From assembly GCF_003865135.1 (NCBI RefSeq), contig NZ_BHZC01000001.1:310001-374000 (forward strand): 64,000 bases of DNA. Reading direction: 5' to 3'. The stretch is from Streptomyces chrestomyceticus JCM 4735. Its GTDB lineage: Bacteria; Actinomycetota; Actinomycetes; Streptomycetales; Streptomycetaceae. A program made the position numbers and the translations under genes. Positions 1 to 16,136 of this stretch are shown one piece after another; position 1 is the stretch's first letter, and every line of letters begins with the position of its first letter. The notes under the pieces are model-generated. The model saw only the letters and a list, made by a program, of their open reading frames with translations. It did no database searches and was not told where the DNA came from.

Positions 1-5511
<5,511 letters not shown>

Positions 5512-5542
5512 CCGAGCGCAGAACCGCGGAGGAACTGGTCCC

Positions 5543-8500
5543 ATGACCGACGACAAGACCCTTCGGTACCTCAAGAAGGTCACGGCAGAACTGCACAGCA
5601 CCCGGCAGCGGCTGGTCGAGGCGGAGACCGCGCGGCACGAGCCGGTCGCCGTCGTCGGCATGGGCTGCCGCTATCCCGGCGGCGTGACCACGCCGGAGGA
5701 ACTGTGGCAGCTCGTACGGGACGGGCGGGACGCCGTGTCCGGGTTCCCGACGAACCGCGGCTGGGACCTCGCCGGGCTGTTCGACCCGGACCCGGACCGG
5801 CGCGGCAGGTCCTACGCCAGGGAGGGCGGGTTCCTGCACGACGCTGGGCTGTTCGACGCGGACTTCTTCGGCATCGGCCCGAGGGAGGCACTGGCGATGG
5901 ACCCGCAGCAGCGCCTGTTGTTGGAAGTGTCGTGGGAGGCCGTGGAACGTGCCGGGCTGGACCCGGAGTCGCTGCGCGGCAGCCGCACCGGCGTCTTCAC
6001 CGGGCTGATGTACCAGGACCACGTCACCCGGCTCTTCCCCACGCCGGAAGAGATCGAAGGGCTGCTCGGCGCGGGCGGCGCGGGGAGTGTGGCGTCGGGG
6101 CGGATCGCGTACACGCTGGGGCTGGAGGGGCCAGCGCTGACGGTCGACACGGCGTGCTCGTCGTCGCTGGTCGCCCTGCACCTGGCTGTACGGTCCCTGC
6201 GACTGGGTGAGTGCGACCTCGCGCTGGCCGGCGGCGCCACCGTCATGTCGACCCCCATGACCTTCATCGAGTTCAGCCGCCAACGCGGACTGGCCCCCGA
6301 CGGGCGTTGCAAGGCATTCGGCGCTGCGGCGGACGGCGTGGGCTGGGGCGAGGGCGTCGGCATCCTTGTCGTGGAACGGCTGTCGGACGCCGAGCGCAAC
6401 GGGCACCGCGTCCTGGCCGTCATCCGTGGCTCCGCCGTCAACCAGGACGGCGCCTCCAACGGCCTCACCGCCCCTAGCGGGCCCGCCCAACAGCGTGTGA
6501 TCTGGGACGCGTTGCGGGACGCCGGGTCCTCCCCCGCCGACGTCGACGTCGTCGAGGCGCACGGCACGGGAACGAACCTGGGCGACCCCATCGAGGCGAA
6601 CGCGCTGCTGGCGACGTACGGACGGGAACGCGAACGGCCGCTGTGGCTGGGCTCGGTGAAATCCAACATCGGACACACCCAGGCCGCCGCCGGAGCCGCC
6701 GGCGTGCTGAAGATGGTCATGGCACTCCAGCACGGAGAACTGCCCCGTACCCTGCACGTCGACGAGCCGTCCCCGCACGTCGACTGGTCCGCCGGACCCG
6801 TACGTCTGCTGACCGAAGCCAGGGACTGGGAAGAGGCCGAGGGCCCGCGCCGGGCCGCCATCTCCTCCTTCGGCGTCAGCGGTACGAACGCCCACCTCAT
6901 CCTCGAAGCGCCCCGCGGGACGTACGCGGCGGAACCGGCCGGCGACGAAGGTCGGGACGCTGCCTGGGGCAGCCCTTGGGACGTCGCCTGGGTGCTGTCG
7001 GCCAAGTCGGAACCGGCTCTGGCCGCTCAGGCCCGACGTCTGCTGACCCACGTCACCGAGCACCCCGAAGACTCCCCACAGGCCATCTCCCACGCCCTGA
7101 CGACCACCCGCACCACCACCTTCCCCCACCGCGCCGTCCTGACCGCCGCCACCGCACCGGACCAGCTCCACAACGCTCTCAGCGCGCTGGCCACCGGGCA
7201 GGACGACCCGTCAGTGATCCGGGGCACCGCCCGGCCCACCGGAGCCGGACCGGTCTTCGTCTTCCCAGGTCAAGGCAGCCAGTACCCCGGTATGACGGCC
7301 GAACTGCTGGAGACCAACGCCACCTACGCGCACGCCATCACCGCCTGCGAGGACGCCCTCGCTCCCTGGGTCGACTGGTCGCTGACCGATGTCCTACGGG
7401 GTGCCCCGGACGCCCCCGCACTCGACCGCGTCGACGTGGTCCAGCCCGCCCTCTTCGCGGTCCTCGTCGCGCTCGCCCGTACCTGGCAGCACCTGGGCAT
7501 CCACCCCACCGCCGTCACCGGCCACTCCCAGGGCGAGATCGCCGCCGCCCACATCGCCGGCGCCCTCACTCTCCCCGACGCCGCCCGCATCAGCGCTCTC
7601 CGCGCCCGAGCTCTCCTCCCCCTCACCGGCCACGGCGCCATGGCTTCCATCAACCTTACGCCGCACACCGTGCAGGAACTCCTGCCGCTCGACACCACCA
7701 TCGCCGCCGTCAACAGCCCCACCACAACCGTCATCTCCGGACCCGCCGACCAGATCCAGCAAGCCCTCACCCGCGCCACCGAAACCCACAACGCCCGCAC
7801 CCGCCTCCTCCCGGTCGACTACGCCTCCCACTCCCCCCAGATCGAACAGATCCGGGACCGCCTGCGCTCCGAACTCGACGGCATCACCCCCCGCGACACC
7901 GGCGTTCCCATGTTCTCCACGCTCCTCGGCCGCTTCGTCGAGGGTGCGGAACTCACCCCCGACTACTGGTTCCGCAACCTCCGCGAACCCGTACAGTTCC
8001 ACACCGCCATCACCCACCTCCTCCAAGCAGGCCACCACACCTACATCGAAACCAGCCCCCACCCCGTCCTCACCCCCGCCATCGAAGAAACCGCCACCAC
8101 CCACGAAAACACCCGCATCCACACCACCGGAACCCTCCACCGCAACCACCCCGACACCCACCACCTCCACACCACAGCCGCCCACCTCCACACCCACGGC
8201 CACACCATCACCTGGCCCACCCACACCAACCAACCGACCACCAACCTCCCCACCTACCCCTTCCAACACCAACACCACTGGCTGGACGCCGCACCACCCG
8301 TCGGCAGCTCAGATGTACGGGACGAGCTGTTCACCATCCGGTGGGAACCGGCGGGAGACCATGCCCCGGCCGTCGACCGGCCCGGACGCAACCTCTCGCC
8401 GGGCGACCTGGTGGTGCTGAGCGGACCGTACGCCGCCACCGAAGACGGAGAACCGCACCCCGACGCCGCCACAGCCGTGCTGCCCCTCTGGCTCCTCCCG

Positions 8501-10177
8501 GACGCCGACGAAGACGCCGACGAGGCCGGGTCCGCCCTCGACCGCGCCCGTACCGGTGTGACACACGCGGTGACCGTGATGCAGCAGTGGCTGGGTGACG
8601 CGCGCTGGGCTGACGGACCGCTGGTCGTCGCCACGTCGGGTGCGGTCGCCGTGCGGGATGAGCGTACGGACGGCTTCGGGGACGCGGCGGTATGGGGAGC
8701 GGTGCGTGCGGCGCAGGCCGAGAATCCCGGCCGTATCGTGCTGGTGGACGTCGAGGACCGTGACGCGCTCACCGATGCGGTCGCTGCGGTGCTCGCGAGT
8801 GGCGAGCCCGAAGCCGCCGTACGCGATGGGCAGTTGCTCGTACCCCAACTGTCGGCGGTGGCCCCGGCGTCCGCCGCGGGGCCGGCTCCGGACCCGGCGG
8901 GCACCGTCCTGGTGACCGGCCGGCCCGACCCCTCGGCCGTGCGGCATCTGGTGGCCCGTGGCGTACGTCATTTCACGGTGCTCACCGGCCCGGACGGCGA
9001 AGCCACAAAGATCACCGAGGCCATGACCGACTCCGCCTTCCCGTGCGAGGTCCACGCCGTCCCCTGGGACAGCACCGACCCACCGCAACTCACCGCCATC
9101 CTGGCCGAGCTGTCGCGGCCGCTGGCCGGTGTCCTGCACGGCGTACCGGCCACGGACGACGGCGTACTCGGCTCCCTTGCGCCGGACGGGCTCGACGCCG
9201 CCCTGCTCCAGGTGGCCGCACCGGTGTGGTGGCTGCACGAAGCGACTCTCGGCCTCGCGCCGGCCTTCTTCCTCGTGACCTCCCCAACGGCGGGCCTGCT
9301 GCCCAGGATCGGCGAAGTGGCCCAGGCGAGCGGCACCGCCTTCGTGACCGCTCTCGTCCAGCACCGGGCCGCCCTGGGGCTGCCGGGCCAGGTGATCGCC
9401 TGGGAGCGCGACGCGGACGGCGGACGGCACGGCACGTCGCCCCTGTCCGACGACCGGGCCGCCGACCTGCTCGGTGCGGCGGACGGCGGGCCGTCGGTAC
9501 TCGTACCGCTGGGCCTCGTTGCCGGAGAACTGGCGGACCGGGAGCAGTACGGGGGCCTGCCGCCGCTGCTGGCCGCGCTGGCCCGTACCCGTATCCGCGA
9601 CGGCGGCCGTACAGACCCGCAGGACGGACGGCCCGGCGGCGGCGCTTCGGACGCGGAGCGCCTGCGGGAGCGGCTGACCGGGCTCCCGGCGGACGAAGCG
9701 GACGAGGTGCTGACCGAGTTGGTGCGGCGCCAGGTGGCCGCCGCGCTCGGTCACGCCTCTGCTGCCGACATCGATCCGGACCGGGCCTTCCGCGATCTGG
9801 GGCTCGACTCGCTGCTCGCCGTCGAGCTGCGCAACCGGATCGGCGCCGCGACGGACCTGCGGCTGCCCGCGGGGCTGCTCTTCGACCAGCCGAACGCCGC
9901 GGCGCTGGCCGTGCACCTGCGGACGCTGCTGGCGCCGCCCGAGAAGGCGCCCTCGGCCGCCGTCTTCGCCGAGCTCGACCGCGTCGAGGCGCTGGTGGGC
10001 GAGGCGGCCACGCACGACGAGGACGTGCGCGCCGGTGTCGTGGCGCGCCTGCGGGAGATGGCGGACCGGCTGACGGGCCGGGCGGCGGACGGCGCGGCGG
10101 CGGACCGCGACCGCGTACGGACGGCAACCGACGAGGAGCTGTTCAGCCTCATCGACGGACTCGACTCGACCATCTGA
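5543..10177 (+). CDS. Type I modular polyketide synthase, KS-AT-KR(inactive)-ACP
   Basis: 1544 residues from an ATG preceded by GGAGGA. It begins with a short coiled-coil docking helix ([12 protein letters not shown]), then KS (Cys205, HGTGT, KSNIGH), AT (GHSQGE, Ser662; YASH, which marks methylmalonyl-CoA), a degraded KR region and ACP (LGLDSL, Ser about 1423). The KR region at about nt 8890-9450 keeps the overall length but has lost the glycine-rich NADPH loop ([10 protein letters not shown]) and the catalytic Tyr/Asn (GEVAQASG where an active KR has GQGNYAAAN). The product unit should therefore be an unreduced alpha-methyl-beta-keto unit. The AT segment at about nt 7020-8290 has C/A-rich codon use unlike its flanks, which suggests a swapped domain. 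Confidence 0.95.
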   Translation: MTDDKTLRYLKKVTAELHSTRQRLVEAETARHEPVAVVGMGCRYPGGVTTPEELWQLVRDGRDAVSGFPTNRGWDLAGLFDPDPDRRGRSYAREGGFLHDAGLFDADFFGIGPREALAMDPQQRLLLEVSWEAVERAGLDPESLRGSRTGVFTGLMYQDHVTRLFPTPEEIEGLLGAGGAGSVASGRIAYTLGLEGPALTVDTACSSSLVALHLAVRSLRLGECDLALAGGATVMSTPMTFIEFSRQRGLAPDGRCKAFGAAADGVGWGEGVGILVVERLSDAERNGHRVLAVIRGSAVNQDGASNGLTAPSGPAQQRVIWDALRDAGSSPADVDVVEAHGTGTNLGDPIEANALLATYGRERERPLWLGSVKSNIGHTQAAAGAAGVLKMVMALQHGELPRTLHVDEPSPHVDWSAGPVRLLTEARDWEEAEGPRRAAISSFGVSGTNAHLILEAPRGTYAAEPAGDEGRDAAWGSPWDVAWVLSAKSEPALAAQARRLLTHVTEHPEDSPQAISHALTTTRTTTFPHRAVLTAATAPDQLHNALSALATGQDDPSVIRGTARPTGAGPVFVFPGQGSQYPGMTAELLETNATYAHAITACEDALAPWVDWSLTDVLRGAPDAPALDRVDVVQPALFAVLVALARTWQHLGIHPTAVTGHSQGEIAAAHIAGALTLPDAARISALRARALLPLTGHGAMASINLTPHTVQELLPLDTTIAAVNSPTTTVISGPADQIQQALTRATETHNARTRLLPVDYASHSPQIEQIRDRLRSELDGITPRDTGVPMFSTLLGRFVEGAELTPDYWFRNLREPVQFHTAITHLLQAGHHTYIETSPHPVLTPAIEETATTHENTRIHTTGTLHRNHPDTHHLHTTAAHLHTHGHTITWPTHTNQPTTNLPTYPFQHQHHWLDAAPPVGSSDVRDELFTIRWEPAGDHAPAVDRPGRNLSPGDLVVLSGPYAATEDGEPHPDAATAVLPLWLLPDADEDADEAGSALDRARTGVTHAVTVMQQWLGDARWADGPLVVATSGAVAVRDERTDGFGDAAVWGAVRAAQAENPGRIVLVDVEDRDALTDAVAAVLASGEPEAAVRDGQLLVPQLSAVAPASAAGPAPDPAGTVLVTGRPDPSAVRHLVARGVRHFTVLTGPDGEATKITEAMTDSAFPCEVHAVPWDSTDPPQLTAILAELSRPLAGVLHGVPATDDGVLGSLAPDGLDAALLQVAAPVWWLHEATLGLAPAFFLVTSPTAGLLPRIGEVAQASGTAFVTALVQHRAALGLPGQVIAWERDADGGRHGTSPLSDDRAADLLGAADGGPSVLVPLGLVAGELADREQYGGLPPLLAALARTRIRDGGRTDPQDGRPGGGASDAERLRERLTGLPADEADEVLTELVRRQVAAALGHASAADIDPDRAFRDLGLDSLLAVELRNRIGAATDLRLPAGLLFDQPNAAALAVHLRTLLAPPEKAPSAAVFAELDRVEALVGEAATHDEDVRAGVVARLREMADRLTGRAADGAAADRDRVRTATDEELFSLIDGLDSTI

Positions 10178-10205
10178 CGACGGAACGGAACGCGGGGTGG
10201 ACACC

Positions 10206-12806
10206 GTGCACAGCAACGAAGAACGGCTCCGGGACTATCTCAAGCGGGTGACGGGCGACCTCCAGGCGGCCCGCGCCCGGGTGCGGGAACTGGAGGAGGA
10301 CACCCGGGACGCCGTCGCCGTCATCGGCATGGGCTGCCGCTGGCCCGGGGGCGTCTCCTCCCCCGACGACCTGTGGCGGTTGCTGACCGGCGACGCCGAC
10401 GGCATCACCGCGTTCCCGGACAACCGTGGCTGGGACGTGGCGGGGCTGTACGACCCCACGCCCGGCACACCGGGCCGTACCCATGTCCGTACCGGCGGGT
10501 TCCTGCACGACGCGGACCTGTTCGACGCGGAGTTCTTCGGCATCGACGACGCCGAGGCGACCATGATGGACCCGCAGCAGCGGCTGCTGCTGGAGACCGG
10601 CTGGGAGGCGGTGGAGGACGCCCGGATCGACCCGCGCACCCTGCGCGGCAGCGACACCGGCGTGTTCCTCGGCATGGCGCGGCAGCCGTACGGGGACACG
10701 GTCGACGCCTTTCCCGAAGACGGCATCGGCCACCGGATGACCGGCTCGATCACGAGCGTGGCCGCCGGCCGGCTCTCCTACACCTTCGGCTTCGAAGGGC
10801 CGAGTACGACCCTGGACGCGGCCTGCGCCTCGGGGCTCGTCGCCCTGCACCTGGCCCGGCAGTCGCTGCGCAACCGGGACTGTTCGCTGGCGCTCGTCGG
10901 CGCCGCCACGGTCATGGCGGACGCGGAGATCTTCCTGGAGTACAGCAGGCAGGACGCGATGGCGCCGGACGGCCGCTGCAAGTCGTTCTCCGCGGCGGCC
11001 GACGGCGCCGGGTGGGCGGACGGTGTGGGGGTCGTCCTGCTGGAACGGCTCTCGGACGCGGTACGCAACGGCCGCCGCATCCTGGCCGTCGTCCGCGGCA
11101 GCGCCGTCAACCACGACGGTGCGAGCAATGGTCTGACCGCGCCCAACGGCCCGTCGCAGCAGCGGATGATCCGCAAGGCACTGGCCGACGCCCGGCTGTC
11201 GCCGACACAGATCGACCTGGTCGAGGGGCACGGTACGGGTACGCCGCTCGGCGACGCCATCGAGGCCAACGCGCTGCTCGCCGCGTACGGGGCGGAGCGC
11301 GACCGGCCGCTGTGGCTGGGCTCGGTCAAGTCCCACCTCGGGCATCCCCAGGCAGCGGCGGGGATGGCCGGGCTGATGAAGGTGGTACTGGCGCTGCGCC
11401 ACGGCACGCTGCCGCCGTCCCGGTACGCGGACCGGCCGGCCGAGACGGTGGAACGGTCCCCCGGCGCCCTCCGTCTGGTGGCGCGGGCGGCGCCGTGGCC
11501 GGAGACCGGGCAGCCGCGCCGGGCGGCGGTGTCGGCCTTCGGCGTCAGCGGCACCAACGTCCACACGATCCTGGAACAGGCACCGGAACCGACCGGTACG
11601 ACGCCCGCTGCGGAGCCTGGCGACCGTGCGGTGCCGTGGGTGCTCTCGGGCCGTACGCCCGATGCCCTGCGTGACCAGGCGCGGCGGCTGCTGGCCGATC
11701 TGGCGGCGCGGCCCGGCCGGTCCGTACGGGACATCGGCTGGTCACTGGCGCTGACCAGGGCGTCCTTCGCACACCGCGCCGCGCTGCTCGGCGGCGACCG
11801 GGACGCGTTGACGGCGGGGCTGCGCGCGGTGGCGGACGGACGGGCCGCAGCGGAGGTCGTCCGGAGCGGCACCAGCGGCCGTCGGCAGATCGTCTTCGCT
11901 TTCCCGGAGTACGGCGGAGCAGCCGACCGGGACGCCTGGGCAGAGCTGGTGGCCACCCTGCGCGACCGGTCGCCCGGCTTCTCCGCCCTGTACGAGCGCT
12001 GCCGTACGGCTGCGGAGGCGTCGCTCGCCGACGCGGCGGACACCGAGGTCGACGCCCAGGTGACGGCGTACGCCGCGATGGCGGCCCTCGCCAACCTGTG
12101 GCGGTCCTGCGGCGTGCGCCCGGCCGCCGTCGTCGGTGACGGGCTCGGCGAGATCGCCGCGGCCTGTGCCGTGGGGGCGGTACGGCCGGAGGACGGCGCG
12201 CGGATGGCCGCGCTGCGCGGCAGCGGCGGCGATCCCGGCGCTGCGGCACCGGCCGTCGCGGAGACGGACGCCGCTTCCTGGTACTCCGCCGGGCAGGCCA
12301 CCGAACTCGTCCTCGGTACGGTGCCGGCCGGGCACTGGCGGTCCGCCCCGGCGGGCTCCGAAGCGCTGGAGAAGGCGTTCGCGCAGTGGGACGGCCCGCT
12401 CGTGATCTGGTTCGGGGCGCCTGGTGGTACGGGGTTCGGGGTGCCTGGTGGCAAGGAGATCGGGCTGTCTGGTGGTACGGAGGCAGGCGCGTCGGCCGAG
12501 GTTCCGGACCGGCCGGGGGCAGCGGTCGTGATTCCCGGCGCCCGCTGCGGGGACGCGGGCGACCCGCTGCTGCCGGGGCTGGCGATGGCGTTCGCGTACG
12601 GCGCGTCCCCGGACTGGCGGGCGGCGTACGACGGCATCGGCGGCCGGGCGGTCTCCCTGCCCACGTACGCCTTCCAGCGCCGCAGCTACTGGCTCGGCCG
12701 CGACGACCGCGAGGGCCCTGACGCCCCCGAGGGCCACGACGACCGCGACCATCACGACAACCAGCACGCCGCCGCTGCGGCCCCCGGCCCGGTGAGCGCC
12801 TCATGA
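10206..12806 (+). CDS. Unusual terminal PKS protein: KS plus degenerate AT, no ACP or thioesterase
   Basis: I chose the GTG at 10206 because GGGGTGG lies just upstream and the docking helix (NEERLRDYLKRV) starts there; an in-frame GTG at 10197 is possible. The KS keeps its catalytic triad: Cys207 (in ACASG rather than ACSSS), HGTGT, and KSHLGH in place of KSNIGH. The AT-like half has GDGLGE where GHSxGE is expected, so the nucleophilic Ser is Gly646 and the preceding His is Asp. It also lacks a recognisable HAFH/YASH motif. The protein ends after the post-AT linker (LPTYAFQRRSYWL) with a His/Asp/Ala-rich tail. It should be unable to load an extender or carry a chain, so a role in offloading, cyclisation or chain transfer by the KS is an inference. 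The stop overlaps the P450 start (ATGA). Confidence 0.88.
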   Translation: MHSNEERLRDYLKRVTGDLQAARARVRELEEDTRDAVAVIGMGCRWPGGVSSPDDLWRLLTGDADGITAFPDNRGWDVAGLYDPTPGTPGRTHVRTGGFLHDADLFDAEFFGIDDAEATMMDPQQRLLLETGWEAVEDARIDPRTLRGSDTGVFLGMARQPYGDTVDAFPEDGIGHRMTGSITSVAAGRLSYTFGFEGPSTTLDAACASGLVALHLARQSLRNRDCSLALVGAATVMADAEIFLEYSRQDAMAPDGRCKSFSAAADGAGWADGVGVVLLERLSDAVRNGRRILAVVRGSAVNHDGASNGLTAPNGPSQQRMIRKALADARLSPTQIDLVEGHGTGTPLGDAIEANALLAAYGAERDRPLWLGSVKSHLGHPQAAAGMAGLMKVVLALRHGTLPPSRYADRPAETVERSPGALRLVARAAPWPETGQPRRAAVSAFGVSGTNVHTILEQAPEPTGTTPAAEPGDRAVPWVLSGRTPDALRDQARRLLADLAARPGRSVRDIGWSLALTRASFAHRAALLGGDRDALTAGLRAVADGRAAAEVVRSGTSGRRQIVFAFPEYGGAADRDAWAELVATLRDRSPGFSALYERCRTAAEASLADAADTEVDAQVTAYAAMAALANLWRSCGVRPAAVVGDGLGEIAAACAVGAVRPEDGARMAALRGSGGDPGAAAPAVAETDAASWYSAGQATELVLGTVPAGHWRSAPAGSEALEKAFAQWDGPLVIWFGAPGGTGFGVPGGKEIGLSGGTEAGASAEVPDRPGAAVVIPGARCGDAGDPLLPGLAMAFAYGASPDWRAAYDGIGGRAVSLPTYAFQRRSYWLGRDDREGPDAPEGHDDRDHHDNQHAAAAAPGPVSAS

Positions 12807-14083
12807 CCGGCACGCCGTCCACCACGACCGACACGCCGTTCACCGGCGCCTTCTGGGCCGCCCGGGCCGCCGAACAGGAAGAGGTCTTCCACGAACTGCG
12901 GCAACGACCGCCCTCCTGGCACCCACTCGTCCCCGAGGCCGGTGTGCTGTCGGCCAAGGAGGGGGACGGGTTCTGGGCGGTCGTCCGGCACGCGGACATC
13001 CTCGAAGTGAGCCGCGCCCCCGCGGCCTTCTGTTCCGGTCGCGGCATGCTGCTCGACGACTTCCCGCCGGAGATCCTCCAGGCGACCCAGTCCTTCATCG
13101 CCATGGACGACCCGCGTCACGCTCAGTTGCGTCGGCTGGTGGTCGCCGCCTTCACGCCCCGGCGCCTGGCGGCCATCAGGGAGCAGATCGCCGCCCAGGC
13201 CCGGCAGATCGTGGACGGCCTTCTCGCCGCCGGTGACTGCGACTTCGTGGCTCAGGTGTCCCGCCGCCTGCCGGTGTGGACCATCGCCGAGATGATGGGG
13301 GTACCGGCGTCGCTCCACGACGAGCTGGCCACGGCGGCCGACGTCCCGCTGTCCGTCCACGAGGAGTCCGTGCACCGGGGCCGCGATCCGATGCGTGTGG
13401 TCGCCGAGGCCGTCGAGTTCGTCACCGGCATCGGCACCGACCTGGCCCGGGCCCGCCGCCGCCGGCCGGCCGACGACCTGATGACCAGTCTGGTGCAGAC
13501 GGAGATCGACGGTGCCAGGCTGACCGACCAGGAGATCGGCGCCTTCTTCAACCTCCTGGTCACCGCGGGCTTCGACACGACGCGCAACACCATCAGCCAT
13601 ACGGCGCTGGCGCTCACCGCCCACCCCCGGCAACGGGAGCTGCTCCGCGCGGACTTCCCGGGGCTGGCGAAGACTGCGGTCGAGGAGTTCGTCCGCTGGT
13701 CCACCCCGGTACTGACGTTCCGGCGCACCGCCACGCGGGACGTGGAGCTGGGCGGCGCGCGCATCGCCGAAGGGGACAAGGTCGTCCTGTTCTACCTGTC
13801 GGGCAACCGGGACGAGCGGGTGTTCACCGACCCCCTCGCCTTCGACGTCCGGCGCTCACCCAACCCGCACGTGAGTTTCGGTGGCGGCGGGCCGCACCAC
13901 TGTCTCGGCGCCGTCGTGGCGCGTACGCAACTGACCGAACTCTTCGGTGAACTGCTGCGCCGGGCGCCGGATTTCGAGGTGGGAGACGCCTCCTACCTGC
14001 ACAGCAATTTCGTCCACGGCATCACGCGCCTGCCGTGCGCGCTGCCGCGTGGACACCGGAACCGAACTGGAGCAGAGCGTTGA
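12803..14083 (+). CDS. Cytochrome P450, PKS tailoring
   Basis: A 426-residue P450 with all core motifs: I-helix AGFDTT (255-260), ExxR at E295-R298 (EFVR) and the haem loop FGGGGPHHCLG with Cys367 as thiolate ligand. It would use electrons from ferredoxin/reductase partners that are not encoded here to hydroxylate or otherwise oxidise a substrate. Its ATG overlaps the PKS stop by 4 bp (ATGA), so it is co-translated with the assembly line and is most simply a late oxidase of the polyketide. Regiochemistry cannot be read from the sequence. Confidence 0.95.
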   Translation: MTGTPSTTTDTPFTGAFWAARAAEQEEVFHELRQRPPSWHPLVPEAGVLSAKEGDGFWAVVRHADILEVSRAPAAFCSGRGMLLDDFPPEILQATQSFIAMDDPRHAQLRRLVVAAFTPRRLAAIREQIAAQARQIVDGLLAAGDCDFVAQVSRRLPVWTIAEMMGVPASLHDELATAADVPLSVHEESVHRGRDPMRVVAEAVEFVTGIGTDLARARRRRPADDLMTSLVQTEIDGARLTDQEIGAFFNLLVTAGFDTTRNTISHTALALTAHPRQRELLRADFPGLAKTAVEEFVRWSTPVLTFRRTATRDVELGGARIAEGDKVVLFYLSGNRDERVFTDPLAFDVRRSPNPHVSFGGGGPHHCLGAVVARTQLTELFGELLRRAPDFEVGDASYLHSNFVHGITRLPCALPRGHRNRTGAER

Positions 14084-15651
14084 GCGACACAGCAAGCCGT
14101 ACGGACGAGAGCGCCGGGCCGCGGCACACCGGCGACAGCACGGTGGTCAAGCCGGGCGACCCCCGGTACGTGGACCTGATCTCCGGCACCAACCAGCGGT
14201 TCATCGGCAGCCCGGAACGCATCAGGCTGATCACCTCCACGGCCGACGCGGTGCACGCCGTCCAGGAGGCCGTGCGCGAGGGCAAGCGCATCGCGGTGCG
14301 CAGCGGAGGGCACTGCGTCGAGGACTTCGTGTGCAACCCGGACGTGGAAGTCGTGCTCGACATGACGCGGATGTCGCGCATCGAGTTCGACCACGCGCGT
14401 CAGGCATTCGCCGTGGAGAGCGGCGCGCTGCTGTTCAACGTCTACGAGCAGCTCTACCGGCGCTGGGGCGTCGTCATTCCGGGCGGCATCTGCTATTCGG
14501 TCGCCGTCGGCGGGCATGTCTGCGGTGGTGGGTACGGCATGCTGTCGCGCACCCTCGGGCTGACGGTGGACCACCTGGAGGCCGTCGAGGTGGTGTGCGT
14601 CGACGCCCAAGGCAAGGCGTACAGCGTGGTGGCGAGCCGGGACCCGGACGATCCGAACCATGATCTGTGGTGGGCCCACACCGGTGGTGGGGGCGGCAAC
14701 TTCGGGCTGGTGACGCGTTACTGGTTCCGTACGCCCGGCCGTACCGGTACCGACCCGTCGCAACTGCTGGTCGCCCCGCCCGCCAAGGTCCTGTTCGGCC
14801 AGACGGCCGTCCCCTGGGACCGGCTGCCGGAGGCGGACTTCCGCCGGCTGCTCCTGAACTACGGTGCCTGGAGCGAGCAGAACAGCGCGCCGGGCTCGCC
14901 GGGCGCGGAAGTCTCCAGTGTCCTGGTGCTCAACCACCGCGCCGGCGGCCCGGTGGCACTGGTCAGCCAGATCGACGCGGAGCGGCCCGGTGCGCGGGAC
15001 CGGCTGCGCGGCTTCCTCACCGCACTGGTCGAGGGCACTTCCGTCCAAGGCGATCCCACCGTCACCGAAGCCGTCCAGGAACTGACCTGGCTGCAGGCCA
15101 ACCGGCACCTGGTCACCATCATCGGCAACCAGCCGATCCCCTCGGTCCGCGGCGCCACCAAGTCCGCGTACCTGCGCACCAACTACTCCACCGACCAGGC
15201 CGCCACGATGTACCGGCATCTGAACCGTCCCGACGTGCACAGCCCCGGCGCGATCGTGATGCTGATGCCCTTCGGCGGGCAGATCAACGCGGTGGCCCCG
15301 GACGCCACCGCCTCCGCGCAGCGCGACTCGGTCATCAAGATGCGGATCGAGAACTGGTGGGTGAACCCGGCGGACGACGCGTCGAACATCGGCTGGACGC
15401 GGGAGATCTTCCAGGACCTGTTCGCGGAGACCGGCGGCGTGCCCGTACCGGACTCCGCCACCGACGGCTGCTACATCAACTACGCGGACGCCGACATGAC
15501 CGACCCGGAGTTCAACCGGTCCGGCATCCCCTGGCCGGCTCTCTACTACAAGGACAACTATCCGCGTCTGCGCAGGGTGAAGGGACGCTGGGACCCGCGC
15601 AACGTGTTCCGGCACCGGATGAGCGTCGAACCGCCGGCCGCGGAGAGCTGA
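14080..15651 (+). CDS. FAD-linked oxidoreductase, berberine bridge enzyme-like
   Basis: About 523 residues if translation begins at the TTG at 14080, which overlaps the P450 stop (TTGA) and has GGAG 8 nt upstream; a longer frame would start inside the P450 gene. It has the PCMH-type FAD domain, with His78 in RSGGHC and Cys138 in GGICYSVAVGGH. These are the two positions used for bicovalent 8-alpha-histidyl, 6-S-cysteinyl flavin attachment in this family. The C-terminal BBE domain ends with YINYAD and a YYKDNYPRLRRVKGRWDP segment. Members perform two-electron oxidations such as alcohol or sugar oxidation and oxidative cyclisation. Coupling to PKS and P450 suggests a late oxidation of the polyketide. 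Confidence 0.92.
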   Translation: MSDTASRTDESAGPRHTGDSTVVKPGDPRYVDLISGTNQRFIGSPERIRLITSTADAVHAVQEAVREGKRIAVRSGGHCVEDFVCNPDVEVVLDMTRMSRIEFDHARQAFAVESGALLFNVYEQLYRRWGVVIPGGICYSVAVGGHVCGGGYGMLSRTLGLTVDHLEAVEVVCVDAQGKAYSVVASRDPDDPNHDLWWAHTGGGGGNFGLVTRYWFRTPGRTGTDPSQLLVAPPAKVLFGQTAVPWDRLPEADFRRLLLNYGAWSEQNSAPGSPGAEVSSVLVLNHRAGGPVALVSQIDAERPGARDRLRGFLTALVEGTSVQGDPTVTEAVQELTWLQANRHLVTIIGNQPIPSVRGATKSAYLRTNYSTDQAATMYRHLNRPDVHSPGAIVMLMPFGGQINAVAPDATASAQRDSVIKMRIENWWVNPADDASNIGWTREIFQDLFAETGGVPVPDSATDGCYINYADADMTDPEFNRSGIPWPALYYKDNYPRLRRVKGRWDPRNVFRHRMSVEPPAAES

Positions 15652-15724
15652 AGTCCGTCTTCGAAGACCGTCGGGTGACGGTGCATGGCGGGGTGATGGT
15701 GCATGGCGGGGTGATACGCCGCCG

Positions 15725-16081
15725 TCACCTTCCTGTTCCGTCATGATCGCGAGCCTCGGTTATGCAGTTGTGCAGCCGCCTGCGCTTGTCCCGCAGGTCC
15801 GTCATCTGCTGATCGAGGCGGTCGCGTTCGGCCGCGAGCAGTGCGAGCAGTTCCGGTGGCGTGGCACCGGCGTCGGCGAACGGCAGCACCTCGCGAATGG
15901 TTCTGCTGGTCAGGCCCACGGAGTAGAGCTGCTGGATCAACCTGACCCGTTCGACGGCACCGTCCGCGTACCGGCGCTGGCCACCCGGATTCCGGGAGGA
16001 GTGGAGCAGGTCCTGCTGCTCGTAATAGCGCAACGCCCGGACGCTGACGCCCGCCTTGGCGGCGACCTCTCCGATCCGCAT
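15725..16081 (-). CDS. MerR-family transcriptional regulator
   Basis: 118 residues from an ATG with a strong AGGAGG upstream. The N-terminal winged helix is typical (MRIGEVAAKAGVSVRALRYY), followed by a dimerisation coiled coil (LAAERDRLDQQMTDLRDKRRRL). No effector domain or metal-binding cysteines are visible, so this is the short MerR type often paired with NAD(P)-dependent oxidoreductases. It is divergent from the NmrA-like gene and shares a promoter region with a perfect inverted repeat, so it probably controls that gene and itself. Confidence 0.9.
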   Translation of the reverse strand: MRIGEVAAKAGVSVRALRYYEQQDLLHSSRNPGGQRRYADGAVERVRLIQQLYSVGLTSRTIREVLPFADAGATPPELLALLAAERDRLDQQMTDLRDKRRRLHNCITEARDHDGTGR

Positions 16082-16116
16082 CCCGACCTCCTGACGCGAC
16101 TCCACGTCGCGCTTGC

Positions 16117-16136
16117 ACCTGACGTTGGCGTCAGGT
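16117..16136. promoter_or_regulatory. Probable MerR operator (perfect 8-4-8 inverted repeat)
   Basis: ACCTGACG-TTGG-CGTCAGGT lies between the divergent merR and NmrA genes. On the plus strand a TTGCAC -35-like box (16113-16118) and a TAGCGT -10-like box (16139-16144) flank it with about 20 bp between them. That overlong spacer is typical of MerR-activated promoters, with the dyad lying between the boxes. Confidence 0.75.
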
